Below, piece by piece: positions 23,795 to 35,382 of a stretch of DNA of 64,000 nt; the first letter of the stretch is position 1, and each line of letters opens with the position of its first letter. Origin of the DNA: Fomitopsis serialis (lineage: Eukaryota > Basidiomycota > Agaricomycetes > Polyporales > Fomitopsidaceae); assembly GCF_022376445.1 (NCBI RefSeq), contig NW_025955043.1, positions 1 to 64,000 of the forward strand. The letters run 5' to 3'. Under the pieces are notes generated by a model, which was not told the origin of the DNA, made no database searches, and worked only from the letters and a program-made list of their open reading frames with translations. The position numbers and the translations under genes are program-made.

Positions 23795-26763
23795 ATGCTC
23801 CCGACACTGACAAGCGACGCCCCCGGCGAGCTGGAGCGCCAGCTCTCCACCTCTTCCATCGAGAAGATACGCACCCCCGAATCTTCCTCCAAGAAGGACT
23901 CCGATGCATATCTTGATCACGAGAAGGTCGACGTTAATGAGGTCCCATATGACGACGACACCGAGGTCAAGGTCATCGAGAAGGCCGAGGAAGTCGCAAT
24001 CGAAGTGCGTGCACGTCTTTTGCATTCCTGATGTCGATTCACACGACCGCCTACACTCATGTAGATTCTGAGCTCGGAGGATCATCCTGAACTCCCTGCG
24101 TGGACGTTCCGAACCCTCTTCCTTGGCGTCGGCCTGAGTGCCTTCGGTTCCGTCCTCTCCACTATCTACACGTTCAAGCCTCAGGTATGCACCTTAGTCA
24201 TCTGCATGTCCCCTTCGGCCCTCACCCCGTGTGCTACAGAACGCCTCGGTTTCACAACTTTTCTGTCTCATTATCGCCTATGTCCTCGGTACGGCCATGC
24301 ACGTCATCATGCCCTCGCACAGCTATTGGCGCTACCTCAACCCCGGTCCCTTCAACATTAAGGGTAAGTCATCAGCTTCTGTCATCATTCACCGCAGCTC
24401 ATGTCAACGCTAATCTCAACACGCCCACAGAACATACTGCGATCGTGATCATGGCCTCGACTGCGTCCACGGTGGCCGTGGCGATGGAGATCATCGCTGC
24501 GCTCGACCTGTTCTATGACATCCGCCTGAATGCAGCCGTCGCCATCTTCCAAATCTTCGCGAGCCAGATGATTGGGTACGGTATCGCTGGTGTGCTCCGC
24601 GAGCTACTGGTGTACCCAACCTACGCGTTCTACCCGACGTACATCTCGGTGGTCAACCTGCTCCAGTCCCTCCATTACGGCAACGTGCTAAACCAGAAGC
24701 GCCGCAAGTTCTTCTGGATCGTGTTCATTGCCATCTTCTGTTGGGAGTGGTGCGTCTCCTGGGCTCTTCGTGGTGGTGGTCGCCCGGTGCTCATCTTCCT
24801 CGCAGGATCCCGCAGTACCCCTTCCCGCTGCTCACTGCCATCTCGATTATCTGCCTCGCCGACAATGGGAGGCATGACTTTGTGCGCAACCTCTTCGGTG
24901 CGGGGTCCTCCAACGAAGGCATCGGGTTGTTCAGCTTCAGCACGAGCTGGACGCTTATCACGCAGGGGTTCCCTCTCGTCTGGCCCCTCCAGACTCGTGC
25001 GTCACCTTCCGTCCTCTGTTCACCCAGCCACTAATGCACCCTCTTCCCCGACAGAGGTCAACTCCTACCTGGGCATGGCGATCAGCTACCTTGTACTGAC
25101 GCTCTGCTACTACAAAAACGTCTTCGGCGGGCGGGAGCTCGAGTGGATGTCGACGTCGCTCTTCTTCGAGAACGGCACAACGTACGACCAGACACTGATT
25201 TTGAACCCGGACAACTCGCTCAATAGGACGGCGCTTGCCGAGGTCGGCCTACCGTACTACACGACAACGTACGCGATCAGCCAAATGTGCTACAACTTCT
25301 CCTTCGGCGCATGCATCGTCCACGTCCTGCTCTGGTACTGGTCGGACCTCAAGAAGGGTGAGTCGTGCCTGGGCTATGGCGTGATTGCGGGCTGTGCTCA
25401 CGAGATGTGGGTGCTTGTGTCGCCGTGTGTGTCCAGCCGCAAAGCACGCCGTTTTGACCTTGAGGCGCATTCGGGAGCCGATCGAGATCGACGACCCGCA
25501 TTGGCGCGAGATGCAGAAGTACAAGGAGGTGCCCGCCTGGTGGTACATCTTGCTCTTCGTCATTTCCCTTGCCGTCGGCATCGGCTGCAGTGTGCGTCCG
25601 CTCTGTTCTCTCCCTCCCTGCTGGTCTGATGTATGTGTTTTGAATGCAGTACACGACTGGCTCTGCACTCCTCCCTTGGTGGAGTATCATCCTCTTCACT
25701 GTGATCAGCTTCTTCCTCGCCATCGCGCTTGGCTTCATCACTGCGACGACGGGCTTCAACATCTCGGTCAAGTATGCAATCCAGATCCTCGCAGCGTTCA
25801 TCCATCCAGGCCAGCCCATCGCGGTCATGTACGTCAACCTGTACGGCAACTCGACCACCTTCCAGACATTATACATGCTGCAGGGTACATATCTGGTCCT
25901 TCCGTGGAAGACCCTGAGCGCGACTGACATGGGCTGCAGATCTCAAGCTAGGTCAGTACACGAAGCTGCCGCCCCGTGCGACCTTCGCTGCCCAGATGTT
26001 GGGCTCAATTGTTGGTTCTATCTTCAACTACACGAGTAAGCCTACTCGCTTGATCCATCAGCCACCTGCTCACGCCTTCCCCAGTGATGCGCTCTATCGT
26101 CGACGCGAACCGTGAAGTGCTCAAGGACCCGACGGGTACCCGTGTCGTAAGTCACATACACCTTGTACGTGCACTTGATACCTAACTGACCCGTGCCCTC
26201 TCCTAGTGGTCGGGCTGGATCATCCAGCAATACAACTCGGCGTCCGTCGCCCTGGGCGCACTCGGCACCGAGCTCTACTCGGTCCACAAGCGGTACGACA
26301 TGCTCGCGTTCGCGATCTTCATCGGCCTGCTGCTCCCGGTCCCGTTCTGGCTCCTCCACCGCTACACCAAGCCGGGCACGCTCGTCAACCGGTTCGCGAG
26401 CTACATCAACATGCCCATCATCTCGCTCTACGTCGGCTACCTGCCGTACTCCGTCAACGGCCAGTGGTGGTCGTGCTTCGTGATCGGCTTCGCGAGCCAG
26501 TGGTGGCTCCGCAAGTACCGCCCGGGCTGGTTCAAGAAGTACAACTACCTCCTGTCCGCCGCGCTCGACGGCGGCAGCCAGGTCATCATCTTCATTCTGG
26601 TGCGTTATTTTTGGTTCTGTTCCATGTGTCTAGTCGCTCACGCATCCGTCTCACGCAGTCCTTTGCCGTGTTCGGCGCGAGCGGCAACGCGGTCGATTTC
26701 CCTTTGTGGTGGGGTAACCCCGACCCGAGCGTGTTCTCTGTGGACCGGTGTAAGGCGACCTGA
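23795..26763 (+). CDS. Oligopeptide transporter, OPT family
   Basis: Twelve exons encode 770 aa, typical for the family: 23795-24004, 24065-24184, 24240-24363, 24431-24749, 24806-24996, 25055-25357, 25437-25591, 25650-25884, 25940-26035, 26085-26146, 26207-26599, 26659-26763. All junction phases agree. The N-terminus is acidic and cytosolic. The first membrane block follows LPAWTFRTLFLGVG, the NPGPFNIKEH motif typical of OPT proteins comes next, and later helices include HPGQPIAVMYVNLYG and PYSVNGQWWSCFVIG. The protein should sit in the plasma membrane or another cell membrane and import small peptides (or glutathione-like peptides) with protons. Substrate cannot be told from sequence alone. 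Confidence 0.93.
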
Positions 26764-27165
26764 GCTGACCCTGCTGGTGTATGTAAAAAATGTTTAGCTG
26801 TTAAGCGATGTCACGTTTAGATGGGGACGACTTGGTACGATATGTGACAGCATGATTTAAATGATACCTGTACTCTAGACTCGCCTGTGGATAATGCGAC
26901 GCATTGGGCAGACAGTGGCTGTTTGAGTGTGGCTTCTTCCCTCCAACAGTGTTTGCTCATGCCCTCAGCTCTTCCTGCGATCACTGCCCAGGACCCGTGC
27001 GTGGTGTAGTAGGTGTGACGGCATACGTGACGGCGCTTGCCCACATGTGTGACGCGACGCGACGCGTGCGGCCGCGGCAGCGGATTGCTTTCTGTCATTC
27101 CTTCCCTCACCCGCGTCGTCCCTTGAATCGGGACGCGTTCATCGCCTGCTCAGTCTACTTGCGCG
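26764..27165. other. OPT 3' flank and deacetylase promoter
   Basis: No gene is seen. The segment 27012-27165 contains a motif rich in 'gacgcgacgcgacgc' followed by the leader of the deacetylase. The same arrangement recurs at about 33763-33930, upstream of the mitoribosomal gene. Confidence 0.5.
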
Positions 27166-28722
27166 ATGGACAAGGAGTCTGAACACGTACGCCGAGTATG
27201 CTATATCGTATCCAACGAGCTCGTCAAGGTCAGCGTCGAACGCTAACTTACGCGTGTGGCACAAGCTCATCGTGTTGCAGGCATCCTCTTTACTCCCGTC
27301 AAACAGCAATCGCTCTTTGCTGGTCCATGCACTTGTTAAAGCCTACGGACTGCTTGACCCGGCCAAGTGTCCGAAAGATACTCGTTTGCAAGTTCTAAGA
27401 CCTGTTCCTGCTGACGACAAAGAGCTTGGCGCATATCACACTCAGGATTATCTACAGTTTGTCTTGAATCCTGCTAATGGAAGTGCACCTGATGACCCAA
27501 ACGTTGCGGAGTTTGGTCTCGAAGAAGTATGATTCAATGCTTTGTGATTCCTAAAGTGACTTGAACAGCGCTTCTGCCACAGGACTGTCCACCGTTTGCC
27601 GGGCTTAGTCAATACGTTCGCCTCGTTGCAGGAGGTACCTTAACAGGTTGGTCTCCTCTGCTATCGCATATGTGTGCTTCATCTGCCTTCTTCGATAGCT
27701 GCCAGTGCTCTCCGAGAGGATCGTGCGGATATCGCAATATGTTGGGATGGCGGCAGGTATCTACATTCAATCTGCATACAAGCAGGGCCATTCCTATACA
27801 ACACAACAGGCATCATGCGCGCAAATCAGAAGCATCAGGGTTCTGCTACGTCGCTGACTGCATTCTCGCTATGCTCACCCTCAAACGCATGCACCGCGGG
27901 CCGGACTCCTCTGTGCGACGTCCTCGGGTCATGTACCTCGATCTCGACCTTCATTTCTCTGACGCTGTGTCTGAGGCGTTTCTGGACTCTTCCGCGACGT
28001 CTCTGGGACCACAGATCTTGACTCTGTCTATACACCACAGTGCCCCGGGGTTCTTTCCCTCTTCGTCTCTTGCGACGCTGCGAGACCCTTCCGCGGATCG
28101 GTTCGACCCTTTTACATTGTCGATGCCGCTCGAGCGGGGTGCCACGGACGCGACATTTGCTCAGATATGGCCGTCGGTCGAACGCGTCAAGGAAGCTTTC
28201 CAGCCAGAGTGCGTCATCGTACAGTGTGGCGTCGACGGGCTTGCGGGCGACCCGCATGGCATCTGGAATTGGTCACTAAATGACGGTGAGGGAAGTATGG
28301 GGTGGTGCATAGATCGAGTTTGCAACCGATGGGGGTGCAAGGTACTCATGCTCGGCGGCGGTAAGCACAGACGTTTGTTGCCGATGACGTGCCGCTCTCT
28401 GAGCACAGAAACAGGCGGATACAACCACCCCAACGCTGCACGGGCATGGGCATACATGACTTCAGTCGCTGTGCGTGGCTTGATTATCTTGTCCGAACTG
28501 TGCGGGATTGACCTCTGGTTTGGGCAGCTTGGGCGACCTCTGCAGCGGGACGCCGATGTTCCAGACCATGGCGCATTCCCGCTGTATGCTCCGTCGTTCA
28601 CTCTGGACGTACCAGCGGGTAATGCTTCCGACCGCAATGACGAGGCACACGTGGAGAATATTACGGAACACTTCGAAAGAGTTGCGCAAATCATAGAGGA
28701 GAGGATGTATACTGGTAACTAA
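27166..28722 (+). CDS. Class I histone deacetylase (HDAC8/Hos1-like)
   Basis: Six exons (27166-27228, 27281-27526, 27583-27646, 27699-27756, 27810-28360, 28415-28722) encode 429 aa. The paired active-site histidines lie in GGRHHARKSEASGF (about His145/146). The zinc ligands are Asp190 and His192 in YLDLDLHFSD and Asp286 in CGVDGLAGDP, with the catalytic tyrosine at about 330 in GGGYN. All catalytic residues are present, so it should remove acetyl groups from histone or other lysines. The usual HHGDG after the second zinc ligand reads HFSDA here. Introns 1 and 3 start with gtcagc and gttggt, weak but legal GT donors. The protein matches the shorter Hos1/HDAC8-type branch rather than Rpd3. I infer a nuclear or cytosolic location. 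Confidence 0.9.
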
Positions 28723-28978
28723 GGCTGGTAGGGACACCGTTCGAGACTCGGGCGGGACAGTCATACCAATACAGGTAGACCCTAAACACCCTGCCCAAAG
28801 CTGCTGATGCTGGTTATGCTCAGAGGGACTCAGAAGTACAAATGAACATGGATCAGCACACTGTAATGTCTCTTGGATTCGTGTAACTTAGATAGCTTGC
28901 ACCAGCATTAGGTCATGTCATTGATTGTAGAAAGTACCAAAATCCCAAAGCCATCGATACCTGTTTAAAAGACAGAAC
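28723..28978. other. Intergenic sequence
   Basis: This is the 3' flank of the deacetylase gene. No gene or repeat is recognised. Confidence 0.4.
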
Positions 28979-29268
28979 TTGGAGGACACTCCCATTTGCC
29001 TGTCGTGCAGGACGACGCGCGAGACGGTGTATGTAAGGTGTACCACTACCTCATGGAGTGCTCCGCCTTCAATGAACAGCGACGCCGACTCGCGCGCGAC
29101 GCAGGACCAGCAGTGCGCTCGATTAAGGATGTCCTCAAATCACCGAGTAGAACGGGCCTGAAACCACTGTTCAGGTACACCCACGACACCGGCCGCTTCG
29201 CGGCCGCGTACGGTGACTTGAAGTTGAGGGATAAGGCAGCGGGCAAGAGCAACCGGGCGGCGGGTTGA
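28979..29268 (+). mobile_element. Retroelement reverse-transcriptase/RNase H tail relic
   Basis: Two overlapping frames carry a Cys-x2-Cys knuckle (PICLSC) followed by YHYLMECSAFNEQRRRL, a pattern found near the C-terminus of fungal retroelement polyproteins. It ends in LKPLFRYTHDTGRF. An 11-base interruption between the knuckle and the His/Cys part breaks the frame. Only this 3' end is present, so it is a dead 5'-truncated fragment. Confidence 0.55.
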
Positions 29269-29776
29269 CGAGAGAGCAGCAAACGGCGAACGGAGCAGAA
29301 CATGACACTCCATTTCATCCCAAGTTCGACCCTACCACCGTGACATTAGTATCCTCTTAACTACCTTACACCCTACTATACCTGCTTGAAACTGCAGCGG
29401 ACTGCGATGCGATGCGACAACAGGCTAGAGGAGACGCGACGAGAGTAGTGTACGTAATGTCTACATAGGGCTTCGCCCTTAGCGACAATAAAGGAAATAA
29501 ACAAACAACTACCACTGCCTAAAAGGGGATGGTACCGATCTGATCTGGCGGTGAAGCTGATCGGGACCGGAGCGCCTATGTACACAATGCCCGCTCCTGC
29601 GCCGGTGGCTCATCTCAGCCCTGCCCACCAACCACTCCCGACATAACTTACCACTGTGCTAAGTTACACGCTTTCCTGACTTCGCTGACCAGAGTGTTCG
29701 GCTTCCGCGCTTGAGGAGCTGTACTGGCCTAAAGGGTATACTGCCGTCAGACTTAGGTCTACCAGACGGCAGGACC
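29269..29776. other. Upstream region of SIN1
   Basis: No coding signal is seen. The region is a likely promoter and leader for the downstream TORC2 gene and holds a few AT-rich tracts. Confidence 0.35.
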
Positions 29777-32700
29777 ATGTCACTAATCAGTGACCCAGAG
29801 TACGTTAGCCCATTGTTCCTCCTCGGGAGGCTGGATGCTCACATCCAACAAACACATAGCTATCTCATTCATTCCCTGCGCCTGAACTACCTGCGCAATG
29901 TCGATGATCCATACGGACCCCGCCTCATCTCGCTCGATCCCTCATACGATGCGAACCCCTACATCTACGCCGCCGGCCTCTCCGATGTCGAGAAATGGCC
30001 CGAGCTCGCTGTGCCGTCCAGTCCCGCGCCAAGCGACGACGAAGGCGACCCAAGCAGGCCCGGCGGGCGGAAGTTTGGCGCGACGGGCTTGAAGTACACC
30101 ACGACGATCATGGGCCCGAGCAGGGTGGGTGGGATGGGCTTGCGGGTGAATGGGAAGAGGGCGTCGGCAGCATCCAAGAACTCGTATAGGTTCTCGATCC
30201 GCTCGGCGACGGAGGTGGGCCCGAGCGTGCCCCCTGGGGAGAAGAGCGCCATGGAGGCAGCGCAGGACGCACCAGCGTCACCATCGAAGCGCAGCGCGGC
30301 GGACGGGCCGGATGGGGCTGCTAATGGTATGTTTGCGCCTGCCTCCGACACGACTACTGGTGCAGAGGAGCAGAAGGAGCCGCAGAAGACTATATCGCCG
30401 GAGTTCCACCCTCGATTCAAGGGCGCGGCGGAGATGGAGGCAAGACGCAAGCTGCGGATGCTCGCGAGGGCGCAGCCGCCTCCTACGGCGGCCCGCCCTC
30501 CACCATCGACCCAGTACATTTACCCGGAGCTGTCGTCCTCGGAGGATGAGTCGGAGGATGATGTGGACGAAGACATACCGGAGGACGAGGATGAAGATGA
30601 GTTCGATATGGTTCCGGAAGTGGACGACGCAATCGACATAGATGGCGAGGAATTCGATCCGTATGTTTCTTGTCCCAATGCTTGCACACCCATCTCACTC
30701 ACACACTCCACAGTGACTTCGCAGCAAGTCGTGGCCTCAGCGGAGACCTCGACATGCACACTGATAGCGATGGCGTCTCCATCATGTCCGGCACCAACTC
30801 CATCATGTCCACCTCCGAGGCGTCCTCCATGGTCGGCTCCTCGCTGCCCCAAGGCAGCAGCTCTCGTGTGCGCAGCCGACTTAGCCCTGTGCGGGAGGGC
30901 CGGCACAGCGAGGAGACCTCCGTCGAAGCGCTGCCCGAGCGGCCAGAGGAATCCGCGCCCATCGAGCTCGGCTTCGACATGGTCATCCCTGCGCCCAAGG
31001 CGGACAAGGCGAAGGCTCCCGGCTTCCTCGCCCCGCCGACCAAGCGGGCGTTGGGCCCCTCGAGCGCGCCGGGCGAGAACCCATTCGCGCGTCGCCCCGT
31101 CCCGTCTGCGCGCCCGGGCCAGTCCGCGCTGAGCGCGATGCTCGCGGAATCGTCGGGCTCGTCGTCGAGCAATCCGTTCACGGAGCTTTATAGCGCGATC
31201 GCGGCCCGCTCTGATTCGGAAAGTATGGTAGTGAACGTGTACTTCCCGCATGTGCGCAAGCCTGCGGGCAAGCCGCTCGAACTGAAGGTGCGGAAAGACG
31301 CGTCAGTGGAGGAGGTGCTTGGCTTTGCATTGTGTACTTACTGGGAGGAGGGGTGGTTACCGAAGATTGACGAGGGCTTGCAGGGAGAGGAGGATCCGAA
31401 GTGGGAGAGCAGATGTTCGGCGGTGGGTTGGGTGATGCGGATTGCGGAGGATGACGGAGAGGTGGACGAGGACTTCCCGCGTATGTCTGTCCACTGCGAT
31501 TTGGACGTAGATGGCTGCTGACTGCTCTCATCTTATGCAGCGCCGGATCGCACGGGCAGGATATCGAAGTTCAACTTCGATGCTTATGCTGTGCTTGAAG
31601 CGAGTCAAGCGCAAGGTCTGTATAACCTGCTAAACATGCATGTTATCGACTGACCCACCCTTCAGTCCAACAAAACAAGGTGCTCGAGTCCAAGATCCAG
31701 CGGCGCGCTTCCCGCATCGTCATCAAGAAGAAGAAATCCACAGGCCTGCTCAACAACATCGGGGCGGCGAACGCCCTCGCACTACCAACCGAAACGCTGC
31801 TCGGGACGAGCGCCGGCCTGAGCTCGCTCGCGTCCTCCTTGGGCATGTTCCCCAGCTCACTCGGCCCTTCGACGAGCCACGGCCCGCCCCAGTTCCTGCG
31901 GATCAGGATTGCGGACACGGCGGATGCGGGGCACGTCTCGACGACTATCCAAGCGTACGTATCTCGTCGTCATTACGCGCACAGGCCAGCACTCAAGTGC
32001 GAGATACAGCTCTGGTGGCATGTACATGGCGGAGGTGCTCGAAGCGGTCTGCCAGAAGCGCAAGCTGAGCAACCCGAAGGACTACGCGCTCGTGCTTGAC
32101 CACGGCGCGATGAAGGTGTACATCCCACTGGACCGGACGGTGAAGAGTCTGCAGGGCAAGCGCGACCTCATCCTCATGAAGCGGACCATGCTCCAGAACT
32201 ACGGGGTTGAGATGAATACGGGCTCGGGGAGGACGACGGATCCGAATGGTGCGTTCACTGTGATCCTAAGATGGCTGTGAAGTTGACTGGCGTTCATAGC
32301 GTCTATCCTCAAGCGGCAATCGGAAGTCATCGACACGCCGTTCAACTCGATATTCGACCCGACAAATGCGTATAAGGTGCGGAAGTGAGGATGTGGGGAG
32401 TCTGTGCTGTTACTGACTTTCTTCGCCAGAAATATACTGTGTACCGCAAGGTTCCTATGCTGGTCACGCGCAGTGCACGGTTGCTCGCTATCGACGGAGG
32501 CTACCTTCACGTATGAACCCCAATCTTGCACCGTGACGACGCTGATCGGGTTCCTGTAGATCATACCCATGTCGAACAAGGCCAAGCACGTCTTCGAGAG
32601 CGGCAAGACATCCTCGTACCACCTCAAGAGCGTTGTAGCCTGTCAGCAGTCGAGCAAAAACAGCTCCACGTTCAAGCTAGTCGTCCGCGGCAACGCGGAG

Positions 32701-32893
32701 AGGAATAAACGCTATGACTTTGAGGCTGAGAGCGCCAAGCTAGCTGGTACGTGCAGTCGTGACATCGTGGGTACATCCTGGCTGAGCGACTTCTCTGTCA
32801 GCCGAGATCGTGCAAACAATACGGTCACTGAAAGTGGCAATGGAGAGGCCCGGGACCATCAAACAGTCGCGCAGGAGTAGGCATGTCGGATAG
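29777..32893 (+). CDS. SIN1: Sin1, TORC2 subunit (CRIM and PH domains)
   Basis: Nine exons (29777-30660, 30714-31480, 31541-31615, 31666-31954, 32010-32248, 32300-32376, 32430-32510, 32560-32746, 32802-32893) join in phase to encode 896 aa. The N-terminal SISDPEYVSPLFLLGRLD-like segment is typical of fungal Sin1. A long low-complexity acidic region follows, then the CRIM domain (about residues 445-600, with NPFTELYSAI and the KPLELKVRKDASVEEVLGF block), a Ras-binding-like segment, and a C-terminal PH domain (about 765-890, starting KYTVYRKVPMLVTR). Sin1 is a scaffold of TOR complex 2. Its CRIM domain recruits AGC kinases and its PH domain contacts membrane lipids, linking TORC2 to actin and stress signalling. 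Confidence 0.92.
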
Positions 32894-33185
32894 GAGGACG
32901 CTATCAGAACATTATACCATACCGCATGTTGGATACCAGGGCATTGTACTATAGCCGCATCCCCCATCATACCCTTCCGAATCATGACTGTGTTCTGACT
33001 GTGTTCCTTTGAGCCTTTTTCGGCGCACCGATGCATGACTCAATCAAGCGTAGCAATGCCAATTTGGAGGAAACACGGATTAGCGCGACTGCAGGGACAT
33101 AACTGCAATCCTTTCAGTAAGCCAACAACAGGTGCGCACGGTGATATGTGACTCACTTTACACAATGAGGGCCCATCCACGAGGA

Positions 33186-33650
33186 CTATCGTGCCCTGCA
33201 AATTACCTCCCCGCCGAGCTGCAACTGCATGGCCTCCCTCGCCTCGAGCCACTCATGCTCCTGGTTGTTCGTCCGAATGACAGCCACCTCGCCCATCCTT
33301 AGTGGCTTGACGTTCTTCGCCCTCCGCCCGGTGCATATCCTCCGGATCTCCGACGGGTCCATGCTGATGCCCTTGCTGGGCTTGCTGACGAGCTCCATGT
33401 GCGTGAGGACCGGCCGGTCATCGCGATATTTGAGCTCGACCCAGATTCTCCTCTGGGCGTCGCCCGCCTCGCGAAAAGCGTCGGGTGAGGGTTCAGAGAT
33501 GGTACCGCGCGTGAGCGAGGAGATGATCCCAGAGCGGAGGAGGATGGAGAGGATGCCGAGGTTCTGACGGGTGTGGTTGACGGCGATGCGGGCGTGCCTT
33601 GCACGGAAGGCATTTTGGACGCTCGAGCAGAGATAGTGTGGCAAGACCAT
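33186..33650 (-). CDS. MRPS8: Mitochondrial small-subunit ribosomal protein uS8m
   Basis: A single 154-codon exon on the minus strand runs from ATG at 33650. The sequence matches the uS8 family: N-terminal LCSSVQNAFRARHARIAV, then LRSGIISSLTRG, and C-terminal RRICTGRRAKNVKPL with MGEVAVIRT. The length is typical for fungal MRPS8. It binds small-subunit rRNA in the mitochondrial ribosome. The first 20 or so residues are part of the folded domain, so the mitochondrial targeting signal is not a separate cleaved extension. It is unusual here in having no intron. Confidence 0.92.
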   Translation of the reverse strand: MVLPHYLCSSVQNAFRARHARIAVNHTRQNLGILSILLRSGIISSLTRGTISEPSPDAFREAGDAQRRIWVELKYRDDRPVLTHMELVSKPSKGISMDPSEIRRICTGRRAKNVKPLRMGEVAVIRTNNQEHEWLEAREAMQLQLGGEVICRAR

Positions 33651-33762
33651 GCTGCAGACCTTTTTGACAGTGAGTCAGAGTATTTAAGATAATAGAGAGT
33701 GGGAGAGAGGATGCGTACAGGCGTTGCAGACGTCCAGCGAAGAAAGGCAAGAGCAAGGCCGG

Positions 33763-34015
33763 GTGTGACGGTCAGTGCGTGACCGCGCTTGTCTACACGC
33801 GTGACGCGACGCGACGCATCCGCTGCCCCTTGCTTTCATTCACTCACGCGCGTCGCCTCTCACCGGATCCAAGCAGGACTCAGCACTGGCTTTGAATCGC
33901 GTCGACTGCCTCTTCAGTGATGGTCCAAACTGTTGTGCCATGAAAGGAGATTCGGAAAGTGTCGACGGCTGTGCTACTTACACACAGTATCCAATGAGCT
34001 CGTCGAGGTCCAATC
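33763..34015 (+). pseudogene. Relic copy of the deacetylase promoter and first exon
   Basis: This stretch aligns with 27012-27230. It shares 'gtgacgcgacgcgacgc', then 'ttgctttc' and a cattc-ctcac block, then 'tttgaatcg', and finally the exon-1 end 'gtatccaatgagctcgtc' against the deacetylase 'gtatccaacgagctcgtc'. The peptide VSNELVE corresponds to VSNELVK in the active gene. Small insertions and deletions destroy the frame and the deacetylase exon 2 does not follow, so only the 5' end is present. The fragment lies head-to-head with MRPS8, and its promoter-like part may now serve that gene. Confidence 0.65.
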
Positions 34016-34084
34016 GAGGTCACCGCGCCGTTCGAAGAACCAGCGATGCTGAGAACCTCAGGCAGACGCTGTGCGCTGTAATGT

Positions 34085-34205
34085 CGGGGAAGGGCCTCTT
34101 CTGCAGCGTGTTGTCCATGTGTTTGAGGACGTCAAGATGTCACTGTCCTCTGAGGACTTCGTGATATCCCCCGGCATAACGCGAGCGGATGCAGCAATGC
34201 ACATG
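34085..34205 (+). other. Possible orphan exon
   Basis: An open frame with a protein-like composition runs through LLQRVVHVFEDVKMSLSSED and ITRADAAMHM, then meets a good donor (gtaagtgcg) at about 34206. I recognise no family and cannot connect it to an upstream or downstream exon. It may belong to the split gene that begins at 34348. Confidence 0.25.
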
Positions 34206-34479
34206 GTAAGTGCGAATACATCGTAACTCAAAGACTCACGGCTTCACATGTACAGTTCACGTACTTAAGCTCTCAAGCTCTCACGACTCAATAGCCACCA
34301 CCTCCAGCTTGCCGCAATCTCAACCACGCTCGCAACCGGAGAGTATCATGGCGTCCGTATACGCATCGTCCTCTTCCCTGCCGCCAGCCGCTGCTAGCTC
34401 ATCGAGCAATGATCGCAAGCTTGCTGATGCCTATCGCGAGGCCGTTAAGCCTGAACACGCCGGTGCTCGTTACACCACC

Positions 34480-35234
34480 CACAGGGTGCAGGACAAGATA
34501 ATATGATGTGAGTTACCTTGATGATACATTGAAAATATGCATAAGGCCGACATCGTAAGTCACTCTATTATACGGTGAACTTATGATGTGACATGGTCAC
34601 AGTAAGTCGAAGCCACTTACGCTGATAAAATGATGCTTAGAATGTGATGTCATGTCACACCGTAAGTTCACAGTAGTCGGCCGCCCCTTACGTTGACTCT
34701 ATTGTGACAAAGCGTCACAACGTAAGTTCAAAGCAAGTCGTTGCGTGTTACGGTAATAGAAGCCTGTAGAAGTGTAGTTAACATCGAGATGTTGCGGTAC
34801 ACATATTTTAATCATATCCTGAACCTATTTCGAGTCGCCCACGAGGTTGTCTGGCGAGCGCTTGATGGCACGGTAGGACAAAGGATGGCCGGGACAGTCA
34901 ACAACGGTCAAGGACGGTCAGTGACGGTCAGTAACCGTTAGTCAATACTGTGTAACAATGGGTACTTGTGTTGCCTTTTCCGCTATCGACGCATCCATTC
35001 TGAGGAGCGCGCCCGGGCCATTACCAAATTCGGTAATGCAACCGAGCACCCGCCGCTCGGACTGTCAGTGTCATATCAGAGCAGATGGCGGCTCAGCATA
35101 TATTGCATTAGTTTATGCTGAACATATGCTAATGATATCTAATAGGCGGCAGACCGTCCTTGACTGTCCCAACCGTCATTGACCGCCACCGGCCACCCCG
35201 GGCCGCAGGAGTCCGGGTGGCTTCGCGGGAACTG
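34480..35234 (+). repeat. Left arm of the fold-back element
   Basis: Inverted copy of 35383-36137. Besides the CGTAAG cluster near the tip it holds a short tandem run of ACGGTCA heptamers at about 34900-34930. Confidence 0.85.
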
Positions 35235-35382
35235 TCTGTTCGGGATATGATCAGAGTGTGTGCGGCACCCTGATTAGAATTTCAGTGAGTAGATGGGTCA
35301 GCATATACTGTAGTGCAGACATATTCTGGTAAAAACCTTGAAGGTGTCCTGATACGGTCACCATTAGCGAGGGCAGATTACC

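Noticed and set aside
34741..35182. Two small ORFs (66 and 74 codons) in the fold-back arm
   Set aside because: They repeat only because the arms are copies; no protein features and no initiation context stand out.
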